A stretch of 64,000 nucleotides of DNA, from assembly GCA_028015205.1 (NCBI GenBank), contig CM051521.1, forward strand, positions 71,346,314 through 71,410,313, in the 5' to 3' direction. Position 1 is the first letter of the stretch. Each line of letters begins with the position of its first letter. Shown in pieces: positions 13,852 through 26,906 of the stretch. The position numbers were made by a program, and so were the translations under genes. Source of the stretch: Mytilisepta virgata (taxonomy: Eukaryota; Mollusca; Bivalvia; Mytilida; Mytilidae). Under the pieces are notes generated by a model that saw only the letters and a program-made list of their open reading frames with translations, was not told the origin of the DNA and did not search any database.

Positions 13852-14263
13852 TTCGCGAACATAAAAAAGTCCGCTGAAAGTGTGGCTTCATCCGTAGTAA
13901 TATTTAACTCGGATTCTAAATCCCTAACATCCAAACTGAATGCCTATCTGGCTGGATTAACCCTTATAAGGTGATCAGAATTTTGGAAAGCCGGAAATTA
14001 TCACGAAACCATTGTAATCGGCTTAAAAAAGGACACACCGAAACCCAGAAAGGAAATAGTTTAAGTCGAAACTTTAATTCTGAAATAATTCCAAAAACTA
14101 TTAAGTCACAGTTTCATCCCTTTAATCTAAATTTCGTGTCATTAGCATGACAATGACGAATGAGGAGATGATTCCCATGGGGTTTACAGCCAACTTTATA
14201 TATATATATACGTCTGAACACTAACCCAACTATTAAAAACAAATTTTAATACTTTCAAATTTT

Positions 14264-14371
14264 TGTCCGCCTTTGGCGGGTCTCGAACTCACATTGTTGA
14301 AACACTATGGCACCGATTCGGCTAGCACCACGTCGAGCGCCCTAGACCTTTCGGCCAAATCCACTATATGA
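14264..14371 (-). repeat. tRNA-Leu/Ser-like relic or tRNA-derived SINE head
   Basis: Read on the minus strand it contains TTGGCCGAAAGGTCTAGG, close to the A box of a class II tRNA (TGGCCGAGNGGTCTAAGG), followed by GGCGCTCGACG. About 45 nt later comes GTGAGTTCGAGACCC, a B box with a T-arm. The 5' and 3' acceptor strands do not pair convincingly, so I do not call a functional tRNA. Confidence 0.6.
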
Positions 14372-17300
14372 AAATAAAGCTCCAGTGACCGACATGTATC
14401 TTGGGGTGAACATGGTACATGTGTATATGCATGTTGCATTTCATTGACAGCAACCATATATGTATATACTTAAAAGTAACCCAAACGATGCTTCAAAATT
14501 AAGTTGGAATATCATTTTCTTTTTTTTTTAACAATTCAAAACAAATTTATTGCACTAAAGCTGTTAACAATGACTTTGCTGGTTACAGCTTTTACCAACA
14601 AAGTACCCTGCTGTGTTAATATCTATATGATCAGGGTTTCATACAGATAACAATAAATGTAATAAATTGTTAGTTTTACAGTACATTTTTACATTTATAT
14701 AATTGCAAATTTGGCAACATTTAAAGTTTATAGATTATATAATATGTGAATATCATTTTCTAAGGTGACATTTGATCTCTTATCTGTCGTAGTTTTGTTT
14801 AGGGGGTAATGTTATAAAAGACAGAGCCTGCTTACACTTTCGTGACACCTCGGTTCATAGCCGGTTAATGGTATGGTATATGCTACTCATAACATTTTAG
14901 AATCACCTAGACCAAAGATCTTCCTTTCTGAAACCAAGCAGCAAATTAGAATGAAACATGACAGAAATATGGTCTTTAGGTGGTCCTCTTTCAAAATTAT
15001 ATCCGACGGCACAGGCCCCCATCCTAAGATGAGCACCACAACTGAACTTAGTTTAACATTTTGAAAATATACATAATGATTTTCTTGTCTGAAACTAAAC
15101 AAAATAGCCGCTGCTGAGACTTACCACCATACATGTCGACGACAAATATTCTAATTTGACCATTTCGGTGCTGAAAATTTATAAAGATTAGCCAAATAAA
15201 ATATATTTTTTACTTTTTTTCAGTTAAAAAAATACATATTTCATCCTTGACATGGTTATTTTATACTAGCTTATATGACGTTTTAAACGAATTTAGTTAG
15301 CAAATTTGTATATATTCCCATTAAATTGGCAACTACCGGAGGCTAAATATTTCTAAACTTCGAGAAAAGTAAAATTTGTATTTCCTTTAAATATAATCCT
15401 CTGGAATTCATAATAATGGTAATTTATTTTATTAGACTCTATGAATGACTTATAATTTACCCTGGGCTAGGACCAATATATGTACCAACAGAGTCGATGT
15501 TCAAAACTCTATTTGTGTTTCGTCCAGAGAACGGATGACCATAGATTTGAAAATTCAATAAAGCATTTCAAAAACTTGATCACTATTATTTGGACATCAC
15601 ATTGAAAAAAAAGCAAAACCAATCTACTTTCAAATAAAAACTGTATAGTTTTAAGTATGAAAATGTTAGATGATAATGCAATCCGAAAGACATTCGTGTT
15701 TTGTGTCATCTGAGCAGACAGTAAATCAATGTTATTTTTTGAAAAGTTAGTGTACCAGAAAAATACAATTCATGACTACATTATCAAATGAGTTATAGTC
15801 AAATTTATTTTTTTTCTCGGTTTGTGAGGAAAATTCCAAATTCTTGAAAAAAAAAATATTTCAGACAATTGAAGACTAAAAACCCTATATATCAGTTTTC
15901 AACTTGTTTTAGAGCGCCTTAGATAGCGCCAGAGTCAATTTTTAGATTTTGTTTTGAGTTTGGAATCTGCTTAAATTTGAATTTCAATATATCTGAAATT
16001 TCAACTACATGTACATGTATATGCAAATCACACACAATCAGTACGGACTGTAAAGACCAATGTCAGTCGTATTTTAACTTCAAAGAACAATAGTTGTCTA
16101 AAAATGACAGACGAAATAATCGCATATGATTGTATTAATTGTGTCGAACAAAATATGACTGCAACAACATTCTGACAAACTGTCATGACACTTGTGGTTG
16201 TAGCAGAAGAAATCTATTGGTGAAAACCTTTTTCTAGTTGCAACAGATGTAATCTGTAATTGTCAGACAATATTTGCCTGTTACAAGGTTTTTATTTTTG
16301 CGTTTTACCAAAAAGAACTCGACTGAGACATAATATACCTGAGGTAATCTGTTCCATTGAGATTGAAGGAATGTAATTCAAGAAAATAATTTATAATTAT
16401 GTATAAATAAATGAATAGAGAAAAATTTATCTCAAAAAGTATATAGATAATAAGTAGGATTTGTTCACTTTCAAACTATAAACGTCATTCATCAAAAAAT
16501 AAAAAAAATAGTATTAAGAAACATTTATCCGTTGCACATTTCTCCTATCATTTTATTTACATTATATCCAAGAGATATAATTTTATATGGATATTGGTCG
16601 TAGCAGTCCATTTAATATTCCAAAAGAATGTCTTTGAAATAAAAAATATAATTAAATCAATGAGTTATTATGACACTGGCCACTTTGCTATGATGCTGTT
16701 TTTTTGTTAGATAAGTACACAAGAGGCGTGGCTTGGAATAAATTATCAACTAATCAAATTGCATTGATTTAAAATAGTTCGATTATGAATAACAAGCTTT
16801 TGATTAAAAATCAATAAAAAACCAATCGAATGAAAAAAATAAAGATTTGTATATCATTTTAAAAAATATATGCTGATTAAGTTTATATGTCTTTTTATAA
16901 TAGAAAATGATATTAACTTTCAGGTATTTTTATGCATATGTTGACTGTCCTGATTTTTGACCTCGGTACACATAAACTGTATATAATGATATATGACAGA
17001 AGGGACCGGGGGATTAATCCCAATCAAAAAGGCTGTACATGCACAAGTTAAATTCAAGCACAAACGTAATAATAATAAATGGTTGTTCCCAACGATAAAA
17101 TTTCTTTTCTCGTTTTTTTACACGTTTTATTTAAACTTCTCAAAATGTATTATTATAGTTTCATTTCTTGTATGCCTGAGTCAAAGCATATTTCACAAGA
17201 TTCTAGTTTAATTTGATTAAAAATTATTGATTAACATATGATGTCGAAGTCTCCCTTTTCAGTAACTAAATAAACAAAAAAATAATTTTATCCTACATTA

Positions 17301-17590
17301 ATCATTGTAGTTTTGTTTAAATTCACTTCTCACCATCAACGTAACAATATTATGCATAAAAAGCAACCACAGAATATAAAATATTGACGCCATTCTCAAA
17401 GAATTATGAGAGACGATGTAAAATATAAAAGCTTAAACATTATAAACCCTATGAAACATATAACAAATTATCGGTCTAAAATTAGCTTGCAGATTTTGGC
17501 ACTAGTTATAATAATATTGGAATTACTCATCCTTAATATAATGGACAATTTTTCAACATTTGACAAATAAATAAAATTATTATGAACATT

Positions 17591-18055
17591 TTATATAACC
17601 TCAAACAGATCATTCCTCAAATCCTCGTATAATGTACAATGAAATACTACATTTTCAACAATACCATAATCACAGTTTTCACAAGTTCCTTGTTGTAGTA
17701 GTAATCGGTCAAAACGACCTATCTCTAATCTTATTGGTGCAACACCACAGCAAAATTGCGCATAAGCTTTCCGATGCGAGGGAACAATAATATCACGCAG
17801 ATACAGGTCCGTAGAAACTGTATTTGTAAAGCCGATAACTTATTCCCACTATCACAACGTGTTAAAGCTGTATTTTTATTTATATCGTTAAACCAGTTCT
17901 GTTTGAATTTGTTAAACAGTTTTTCAATGAATCTATCGTCTTCTCTTTCTGCTTCATACAAGTCCAATATATCATTCTGATTAAACTGTTCTCGAATTCT
18001 GTAGCTCTTGGTCTTACACTCCCATAAAAAAGCGGATCGCTTGTAATGACTAGTT
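17591..18055 (-). pseudogene. LINE reverse transcriptase C-terminal fossil
   Basis: The minus strand reads YKRSAFLWECKTKSYRIR, NDILDLYEAEREDDRFIEKL, NWFNDIN and GNKL. After one frameshift near 17.84 kb it reads YLRDIIVPSHRKAYAQFCCG, VAPIRLEIGRFDRLL, GTCENCDYGIVENVVFHCTL and YEDLRNDLFEVI, then stops. The order 'W..D.n / GNKL / laq.R.GvaPiR.E.GR / C..C...E..vFHC' is the C-terminal zinc-binding end of a LINE-type element family common in molluscs. The polymerase core and 5' part are absent. It lies antisense inside the giant gene's intron. Confidence 0.8.
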
Positions 18056-18589
18056 CTCTTAAAAGACCAGTTTGCCTGAATTATATTTTGATTGTTATTA
18101 GATTATATAGCGAACAATTTGAAAAGTATTAAACTAATTTTATTACATGATGGTACTTTTTTTATCCTGATTGTCCGAAAATAGCATAAGAGGACTTCGA
18201 TAGCATCATAATATGATCTAAAAATAGAATAGGGACATTATTAAAATTTACATTTGTTGAATACTGTTGAATAGAATTACACCGTTGATTATTTCTTTTC
18301 TATGCCATAATCCTGTAATAAAACACTGACTTTGAACAAGGTTGCCTATACGGCTCAGTGAATACTACCATTTTGTCGGGGTGATAAATTCCGATAGTAA
18401 CATAGTTCAAAGTCAATAAATATATTGTAGTAAATAAATACTCATCATAATCATAAACATTCCAGTGCAGTGCAAGTTGTCTATCAAAATTCGCTGTCAC
18501 TTCTATGTTTTATAATACATAATCTTTTGAGTAAGAGAAAAACATTACTACGAAAATTAATTTGGTAGGAAAATGATTTCCCTTCACCG
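18056..18589. other. no recognisable feature
   Basis: AT-rich intron sequence. The 66-codon minus-strand frame at 18300-18500 has no recognisable domain. Confidence 0.4.
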
Positions 18590-18785
18590 ATTTGTGCCTT
18601 CCACCGGATTGACTTTGTTGAACTTCACGACGGGTGCCGTATACGGAGCAGGAAGTGCTTACCCTTCCGGAGCATCTGGGTTCACTCCTGGTTTTTATAG
18701 GAGTTCGTGTTGTTCATTGTTTTTTTAGTTTTCTGTGTTTATTTGTTGTGCTTGTGGTTGTTCATTTGTCTTCCCGGGTTTGTCT
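18590..18785 (+). repeat. 3' tail of a Penelope-like element
   Basis: The sequence 'ttgaacttcacgacgggtgc', 'cttacccttccggagcatct', 'gggttcactcctggtttt' and 'gttcgtgttgttcattg' is the conserved downstream tail that I associate with the element fossilised at 4.1-4.8 kb. That copy has the related 'cttactcttccagagcacct' and 'gggtccatgttgtttat'. No coding part is attached. Confidence 0.65.
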
Positions 18786-18790
18786 GTCCA

Positions 18791-19187
18791 ATGGATTACG
18801 TTTGTTTTGATATCTCCTTAGGTATATTTGTCCTTTTTACTCAAGTCCAAAAGCATAAAACTGGTTTCCGAATACAATATTGAGTGTTTAACTGTATATA
18901 GTGTTATTAACCAGTTATTTAAAATGTGTTTAAAATTGCCCATTCAATACAAGATGTCCAGAGCTAATAATGACGAATAACTGGACAAATGGATTACGTT
19001 TGTTTTGATATCTCCTTAGGTATATTTGCCCTTTTTACTCAAGTCCAAAAGCATAAAACTGGTTTCCGAATACAATATTGAGTGTTTAACTGTATATAGT
19101 GTTATTAACCAGTTATTTAAAATGTGTTTAAAATTGCCCATTCAATACTAGATGTCCAGAGCTAATATTGACGAATAACTGGACAAA
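18791..19187. repeat. 198-bp tandem duplication (two copies)
   Basis: The copies start at 18791 and 18989 with 'atggattacgtttgttttga' and end 'tgacgaataactggacaaa'. They differ by only a handful of bases (for example tccttttt/cccttttt, aataatgacg/aatattgacg), so the event is recent. Confidence 0.95.
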
Positions 19188-19552
19188 GGCTCAATATGAA
19201 AAAATAGGCTTGATACGAAAAAAACATGCTTAATATGGAAATACAGGCCCAATACGGACAGGCTCAATATGGATATTCTACTTCCGGTTGTCAACAAAAT
19301 AAGTATGATAGTCTACTAAAACATAAGATTTATTCAATTATTGTAGTACAAAATACTTAGATGTCGAATAAATGTCCATGAGACAACGATGCAACAAAAC
19401 AGCAAAATACAAAATCTCCAATAGAGAAATCAGTTTTTAGATAGCAGTATAAATATCTTATTTTACATAACAACTGGTTAATGAAGGTGTCATGTAATGG
19501 GTCTTTTCATATTGGTCCTGTATTATGTCCTCCAACAGGTCGTATTGGGCCT
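19186..19552. repeat. degenerate 20-bp array with an inverted partner
   Basis: About five diverged units of 'ggctcaatatggaaataca' type run from 19186 to 19275. At 19508-19552 the complement returns ('catattggtcctgt', and AGGTCGTATTGGGCCT), pairing with AGGCCCAATACG at 19245-19256. It is a potential foldback. Confidence 0.7.
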
Positions 19553-20335
19553 CGGCGTTACATTTGAATCTATCCTCTTTTATAAGCTAATTTTAAAATT
19601 CTTAAGCTGGTTATAATCTGATTATATTTAAAGGAGTTGTCGATCGCGACAGTACTTTATTGTATATGCAGTTCAAGCAAACTAAAATCAGTTGTGGACA
19701 AGTTTTTGTTGCATTTCAAACCCTTAAGAATTATTTCTAACCGCTCAACAAAATTATAATCTACCTGTTACAATATCAAACAAACTGTATGAACTATACA
19801 ACGCTCATCCGCAGACAACATGTTGCCTTTGCTATGACGTAATAGCCGAAAGCGTAAGTGAAATATATCCTGTATTGGAACGGGGCTACGTCATCAGTAT
19901 GACTCATGCCGAATTTACCATATTTGGGCTTATTTAATCATATTTTTTAATATTGATATGAGGTGCCGCTTTAGCTATAGAAACACAACCGTGTTCTAAA
20001 TAGAACAATTATTATTGACACATGCGCACAATGCGTTGTTGACGTGAAGCTCGAAGCACAAATGTGAAGTCGACTATTAGGCACAAAACTATTGTATTTT
20101 GTTGATAAAATCAAGTTTCAAAGTTATTTTCTTCCATCTCACAGAATCTATCTTAAATTTATTGCTTTGAACTATATGTTGTCACCTTAGAATCCAAGGT
20201 ATAACATCATACATTCAAATGACGACAGATCGACAATCAAAAACGGAAAATCATACGTTGTACAGGATCTGGAACGCTGGGATTTGCTTTAAAATGACAC
20301 AAAAGTGTACATATCATTTTATTTTAATTTTTTTC
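19553..20335. other. no recognisable gene
   Basis: Unique-looking non-coding intron sequence with no splice-bounded open frame. Confidence 0.4.
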
Positions 20336-22440
20336 TCGCCTGCAACGAAATGTCGCGAAGGCGAGATACAGGTATTACTTTCCGCCGGCGATGACGGCGG
20401 TGAACCGGCGTAAACTTTGCACACATAACACCTACAATTAATATTTTTGGTCCACAGATACCTTATCGTATAAAATTTGCCGCAGTATACTTGTCTTGTC
20501 ACCCGGACCTGGTTTTCATGGTTCAATGACTTTATAAACATAAATGTAACATCTGCGTCCAAGTTTCGTGGTTATGTCTATTTCTCAGCAACTATAATAC
20601 CTTGACCCACCATATTTAGTCAATATATAGTTCTATTTGTGCACATGCCTGTCTGACACATGGCTTGGAACCTTAACCTCAATTTCATGCTTGAATGACT
20701 TTGTCACATTTTCGTGGTTAAGTCTATTTCTCATAAACTATAATATCTATACCAACCATATTTGGTAAATGGATATATCTTGATAGGTACATGTCAGACT
20801 GACATCTGACTTTTGACCTTGACTTCAATTTAATGGTTGAGTGACCGGCGTCACATCTTCGTGATTAAGCCCATTTCTTAGCATCTTTAATACCTAAGGC
20901 TACCATATCTGGTCAATAGATAGTTATTAGTAGCTACATGTCATTCTGACACCTGTCTGTGGACCTTTACCCCAATTTCATGCTGAGTGACTTGTGTAAC
21001 AATTTCGTGATTAGGTCAATTTCTCAGAAACTGTAATACCTAGACCTACCGTATTTGGTCTATTGAAAGTTCGTAGAGGTAACATGCCAGTCTGACATTT
21101 GTCTTTGGACCTTGACCTCAATTTCATGGTTGGGTGACTTGCATGCAAGTTTCTTGATTAAGTCCATTTTTGTCGAGCCTGCGACTTTTTTCGCGGAAGC
21201 GAGACATAGCGATCCTACATTCCGTCGTCGTTGTCGGCGGTGTCAATATTTACCTTCACCTTGTGGTGAAAGTTTTTTAAACATCAATAACTTTCTTAAA
21301 CCATCCTGGATTTTAACCAAACTTGGACAGAAGCTTGTTTTTGATCAAAAGATAGAATCCACAGTAAAATTTTGTAATAATGTTTTCCCCATTTTTCCGT
21401 ATTTTACTTATAGATATAAATGGAGTTCTTCATGATCAATAAATATCATATGAATAAAAATTATGTACATGCAGCTATTACACTGAAAACATAGAGAACA
21501 CCATAAAACAGGCGAGACACAGGGTTCCGTGGAACCCGTACGAATTTTTTAAGTAACTGTAATACCTAGACCCACTGTATCTGGTCTATAGATAGTTCTC
21601 AGTCGGTATAGGTTCGTCTGACAACTTTCTCTGTACCTTGATCTCAATTTAATGCTTGAGTGACTTTGTTACATTTTCGAAATTAAGTCCATTTATCAGC
21701 AACTGTAATACCTAGACCCACCATATTTGGTCTTGAGATAGTTTTTAGTAGATACATGCAAGTCTAACACTTGTCAGCTGAACATGACCTGAATTTCATG
21801 CTTGAGTGACTTAATATACATTTTCTTGATTAAGTTTATTTCTCAGCAACTGTACTTAGATAGAAGTTCTTAGTTGGTATATACCACTTAAGAATATGAC
21901 ACCTTACTTTTAACCTCTATTTAATGCTTGAATGACTTGTTTCACATTTTGGGATTATGTCCATTTCTCGTCAACTGCAATACATAGAACAACCATATTT
22001 GATACATGTATATAGATAGTCCTTGATGGGTACATGGCTGTCTGAGACCTTCACTTGAATTTCACACTTGAGTCGCAGTTTTATGACTAAGTCCATTTAT
22101 TTGTAGCTATATATATATATCCACTGTATATGGTCTATAGAAACTTTTTGGCAAGTAGGTTTCAGTCTGACATCTAACATTGACCACAATTTTAGGTTTG
22201 AGTGACTCTCATCCAATTTTTACAAATACGTCCATTTCCCAACAAATGTTTTAAATGTATGTAAATCAACCATTTTTGGTCTATAGATAGTTTTTGATGG
22301 GTACATACCAGTCTGAGACCTGTCAGCTTACCTTGGACACAGTTGTCGGCTTGAATGATATGGATGAAATTTTTCAGACAAATGTTGCCTGACATATTTT
22401 CCTTTGACTTGTAATGCATGGTATCAGATAATCTTAATTC
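20336..22440. repeat. tandem array, about 150-bp units, 'ACCTTGACC..CAATTTCATG' family
   Basis: It opens with TCTCGCC and GGCGAGATACAGG, followed by a G+C-rich CGCCGGCGATGACGGCGG. It then repeats 'atttctcagcaactgtaata', 'cctagacccaccatatttgg', 'gtacatg.cagtctgacac', 'ttgacctcaatttcatgc' and 'gagtgac' about a dozen times. This is a typical bivalve repeat. It is interrupted by a second element at 21172-21545. Confidence 0.85.
21172..21545. mobile_element. nested 'TGTCGAGCCTGCGAC' element
   Basis: The host array breaks at 'aagtccatttttgtcgagcc' and resumes after 'ggaacccgtacgaattttt' with 'aagtaactgtaatacctaga'. The insert has the recognisable bivalve ends TGTCGAGCCTGCGAC and GGCGAGACACAGGGTTCC. 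It carries a GTCGTCGTTGTCGGCGG block and 'accaaacttggacagaagct'. No target-site duplication is clear. Confidence 0.6.
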
Positions 22441-22644
22441 TGTGTCCATGTGCGTACTCAGACGAGACATTTAGTGTGTCCAATCTTGTTTTGTTATAGA
22501 ATATTTCACGTTTTTTCCCGAAAAAGTTAAAATCATGATGGCTACCCGTATATGACAACTGATCGGGTTCGCTTCGATTACAGAAATTATGCATATTGTT
22601 CTATTAGAACCGAAATAATTTATTGATGCCATGCACTGTGGTTA

Positions 22645-22860
22645 TCATACCTCCGCTTTATAAATCGGAGGTATATAATGATGGGACGTCTGTCCATCTG
22701 TTCGTTCTACCGTTCGTCCGTCCGGTAACAGTTTGTTCCACTTTTGTACAGTACGGATCATCACCCTCAAGCAGACATTTAAAACAGAGATTATTTCCGT
22801 TCCAAGTTAACTTAGACCAGAGATTACGACTGGTCCATTTGGTCATAATCTCTGCATAAA
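22645..22860. repeat. interspersed repeat starting with a hairpin
   Basis: ATACCTCCGCTTTATAAATC, continuing GGAGGTAT, makes an 8-bp inverted repeat, then 'atgatgggacgtctgtccat' and 'cgttcgtccgtccggtaaca'. This is a frequent start sequence of a bivalve repeat family. It is non-coding. Confidence 0.65.
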
Positions 22861-25662
22861 GTTAACTTGAGGACAGAAATGGTCCTAATGAATGTTCTTA
22901 GGACAACGACTAGGACTGCGTCTGGTAAGTCCTTAGGACAAAGCATGCGCACTAAATTTGTTCTGGCGACCATTTTCGTTTTTTGACCAAATCTGTCTCT
23001 TCTCTAGTCGTAAGGACGGCGCATGCGTAGTATATCAAATTTACTTGCCTTCTGGGTCTGGTCATAAGGACAGCGCATGCGTAGTTCAAATTGTTTAAAT
23101 CAAAACAAAATAATTTTCCTCCAAGACGTTCAGATGATATTATTAAAATGTTTAATGTTAAATAAAGTACGCAGACTATCAACGTATATTTCACAAAATT
23201 ATTCGTATTTTAGTATATATAATTTTTAAGTACATTTGTTCTTTCCACCTTAATCTTTATTTTTATATTTCCATTGTTTTTATTTATCATACCTCATATC
23301 CCACTTAGCAGCGTAGGGAATACAAATTTGCATTTAAAAACAGTATTTATTTATTTGTTTTTTTTTTTATTATTTTATTTTTGTTTCTTTTTATTGTATT
23401 GTGACTGCTAGGTTGGGCATAGGATATTTTAGCGGATCTTCTAAAGCTGTAAATGAACAATTCAGTGGAAGAAAAATTGGTTACCTGTAAAAATTCAATG
23501 GACATTTTACCGCAACGTTTTTACATGTAACGTTTATTATTTTTTAACATACAATGTATAGTCAGCAAAAATATCGTCAACAGTGAGAAGATTAATGACT
23601 ATTAACCAAAAAACCGTCCAATATTATCCAACGCGCTTTTCAAGATCAGCAAGTGGAGGAGCTTGAACCGATCTGGAAAGTGTTGCAAAAGCAATGTATA
23701 GAAAAAGAAGAGAGACATATCCTCCTTTGCCGAAAAAACTCATGGTGCTTCCAAAGATGAACATCTAAACTAACAAATTTGAAGATTTTTCACAGCTGAA
23801 TGACCCAGAAATGAATAATTTCCCGCTAAAATGTCCACATAATATTTTAAATTCCGCTGAATTGTCCTTTAAATCCTCCGCTAAAATGTCCACCTAATAT
23901 TTTAAATTCCGCTTAATTGTCCTTTAAATCTTCCGCTGAAATGTCCACAAAATTTCCATTTTTTCCCGCTAAATTGTCCTATCAATCGATATTATTCGCT
24001 GTTCTTTAGATAATTTGTCCCTATCAGATTGTGTGATATAAGATAAATGTGATTTTGTATATTGATATTTTCTTTTAAGTAAAATTACAAGACTTCTCAA
24101 ACCTGACAGGCTTATTTTATACTTTTATAAAGTTCTGACTTGAATTTAATTCATACATTTGTTATGGTATCTTATGAAGCTTCTCAGAGACTTACCGTAA
24201 TGCATTGAAAAAATTATAATGCCTACCCATGTTACATAATGCATGGTACCAATGAATTATTTCTTAAATATATTTAACTTGTATTTACTTATTGGATATA
24301 ATATTGAATTAATTAATAACAATATGTTTACACTAACACAACGAGAACAAAATAATAATAAGACTTTAGAACATACTTTTTATGCATGAGTTTCCAGGTC
24401 AAGGTCCGAGTGCATTATTAAGGACTGTAACGTGTATTATGTGTGTCTCGATTCGTATCTTTTAACAATCCTGATTTTCAATGCCGCAAAATATCACTTC
24501 AACAACTAAACTGAATATATAGCTAAAGTCACAATGCACTATCTATATCTCAATTAAACGTAAATCAAAGTACAATGTCAACCATAAATGAAACACAAAG
24601 CACTCTCTCAGTCTGCTATTAGAATCCAAAACTTCGTATATAAGGTATTATTCCAACACATCTTTTAACTGTATTAGTTGCACAAGTTCCTCTATGCACA
24701 ATGAATATGTAAAATTACTCAAGAAGCAATCTACACAAAACACTAAACACAATATGAAACAGCACAATTCATTTATCCAAATCCGAGCGGTTTTAATATC
24801 TTCTAGGTTGGTAAGAATAAATAAAAGGCAAATAACCTCGTTCACCAACGTTAGAATAACTTTAGGAATTCACTTTGCATCTACTGGAAGTATAGTAACT
24901 TGACTACATTCAAGTATTCACTTTGCGCTGCACTATACGCCACAATATAATTCCAAAGATTCACAATGAATTATTAATTAAGTATCTAGAATGCACTTTA
25001 AGTCAGTTTGATCACTTTACTAACCAACAACGAATTTATACCTGAAGCATAAACTTCAATGGTCAACCAACATCTGACAATGAACTGCTGTTTCAGCGTC
25101 CTTATATACTACCTGCTTGGGCAAGTCCATGTCTCCATTTAGGGTAAACAAGTAAGTATTTAACCGACAATCAGATCGACTAGTTTATTTACCATAATTA
25201 GGGGCATTTCTTAATGTATACCTTCTTTCTAGGAGGAATTTATAAGAAAACAGCAACGTGCCTTCTTTCTATCCCCAATACTATATTGGATCAACCGTAC
25301 GAAAGTGACAGTAGAATTCATATGCAATTGTATGGAATAAATTGATATAATATGGATATTTCTGTAGGAACACAAGTGTAATGACGTTTTGACTATTTCT
25401 GGACCTTCACGATTTAAGGAATTGTCGTTTCACTACCCACGCCTCAAGGAAATGCGTCCCGCATTTTTTTAGATTTCAAATAGATCTACATGTAAAAAAT
25501 GGCTCATATTCAGAAAACGGTGAATATAAACTTATTCTTCATCTAAGCATAAACTAATCTGAATTGAAACAGAGCAACATCATCAAACATTCCACAACAG
25601 TACCATTTAATACGAAAGTCCAGTGATTAGCATACTATAAATGTAAAAACGTCAGTTGTTCT
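22861..25662. other. intron sequence with a duplicated GCGCATGCG block
   Basis: No gene is seen. Near 22.94, 23.02 and 23.08 kb there are GCATGCGCAC, GGCGCATGCGTAG and AGCGCATGCGTAG. The last two sit in copies of a roughly 60-bp unit ('gtcgtaaggacggcgcatgc' and 'gtcataaggacagcgcatgc'). A 55-bp tandem at 23.82 kb is listed separately. Confidence 0.45.
23821..23965. repeat. 55-bp tandem repeat, about 2.6 copies
   Basis: 'ccgctaaaatgtccacataa', 'tattttaaattccgctgaat' and 'tgtcctttaaatc' recur at a 55-bp spacing from 23823 and 23878. A related single motif is at 23450-23510. Confidence 0.85.
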
Positions 25663-26281
25663 TCATAATTCCTGAAAATTAACACAAAAATATAAATCAA
25701 TATTGACACTGGTAAATAGAACTGCAAAATATCCCAAAACCGGTAAGAAGTAATTTTGCCCCATCTTTGCTAGCCAAGGGTTACGATTCGCTTCTTTCTC
25801 TTTACCCTTGGCAGATAAAGCCAGAATTTGTAAAGCACGCGCGGCGACATCTTGCGGATGAACCACTACTGACCAATGAACACTGTACTGTTCGACTTCG
25901 TAAAAATGAACACACCAACGTACTTTGGCATTTCATCGTCTGAACGAGGCAAATAACCCGAAACCTCAATCATTTGATTAAACACAGTAAATTGACTGTA
26001 AATATTGTTATTTTGTGTTTTGGAATGAAAAATGCACAAAACATACATATGTACAATATATTTCCGTCACAATTTTTCATCACAACAGGTTATGTACCAC
26101 GATCCATTCTTTTCCTCGTCTCCAAATCATGGTTGTTATCACCTTCCATGATTTTCGAACTGCTAAGAAGTTCTTTTTCTTCAACTTTAGAATCAGCCAT
26201 GCTTCTCTGAAATCTCTTCCTCTCAAATCCCTTCCTCTCCACTGATAATCTGTGGACTCCTCTTTTGCGTATTCGGTCCAT
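25663..26281 (-). other. coding-like minus-strand fragments, unidentified
   Basis: Three minus-strand frames look more protein-like than their surroundings. 26090-26281 includes MADSKVEEKELLSSSKIMEG followed by GTGATAAC, a possible first exon. 25866-26048 includes SGYLPRSDDEMPKYVGVFIF. 25663-25866 includes HPQDVAARALQILALSAKG. The last two overlap in different frames, so not all can be real. I recognise no family. The stretch may be the 5' end of a small gene, an exon pair, or a repeat fossil. Confidence 0.25.
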
Positions 26282-26411
26282 ACGAATGGTCCCTTTTGAT
26301 CCTCAGTGTTTTTTGTTTTTAATTTATTTTGTTTTTATTTTTTTTTATTGAAGCGCGACATCTGCTTGCCATTTTTGAATAAAGTTAATTGCTTTTTTAT
26401 GTCATTACAAA

Positions 26412-26770
26412 GAAGAGTGTGGAAAGCGGATTAGTTTCTGTATGCATAGTTTCCTCAAAAGTAAATGATTTATGTATTTTTTTTTACATTCTTTGTAACA
26501 AAGTTTGGAGCGGAATTGGGATTAATGTATTGGTATGTCCTCTTTCTACCTTGTCTACTTTTTTTATGATGTCTTAATTCGTTTTATTTTACTTTGAATG
26601 TGTAAAGCGTTTTAGTTTCTGTATGCATAGTTTCCTTAAAAATAAATGATCTTTATGTATTTTTTTTAAATTCTGTGTGTACAATGTTTGGAGGGGTTTG
26701 GGAGTATTGTGTTGTTCTTTCCTCCTTTTTACCTTAAAGCAATGAAATCTGATTGGTTGTACATATTGTC
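26412..26770. repeat. 181-bp tandem duplication, diverged
   Basis: 'agtttctgtatgcatagttt' recurs at 26432 and 26613, followed in both by 'aaataaatgat', 'tttatgtatttttttt' and 'gtttggag'. The two copies are moderately diverged. Confidence 0.8.
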
Positions 26771-26906
26771 CAAGCCACGCTTCTTGTGTACTGCATTTAT
26801 GTTTATCTACGTAACTGCAAAATAATTTCACCACCCCTTCTAATCACAGCAAGGTGTCTGCTAATAATTTTGTCCAGGTGGACATATAGATTCTATTTCA
26901 GTTTGA

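Larger units (their letters stand above)
13501..17590 (+). other. 5' part of a 16-kb intron
   Basis: The intron runs from 13501 to 29534. This part is AT-rich with no gene. AATAAA motifs at 13608 and 13691 lie just beyond the read-through stop of exon A and could serve a truncated isoform. A small minisatellite and a tRNA-like relic in it are listed separately. Confidence 0.6.
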
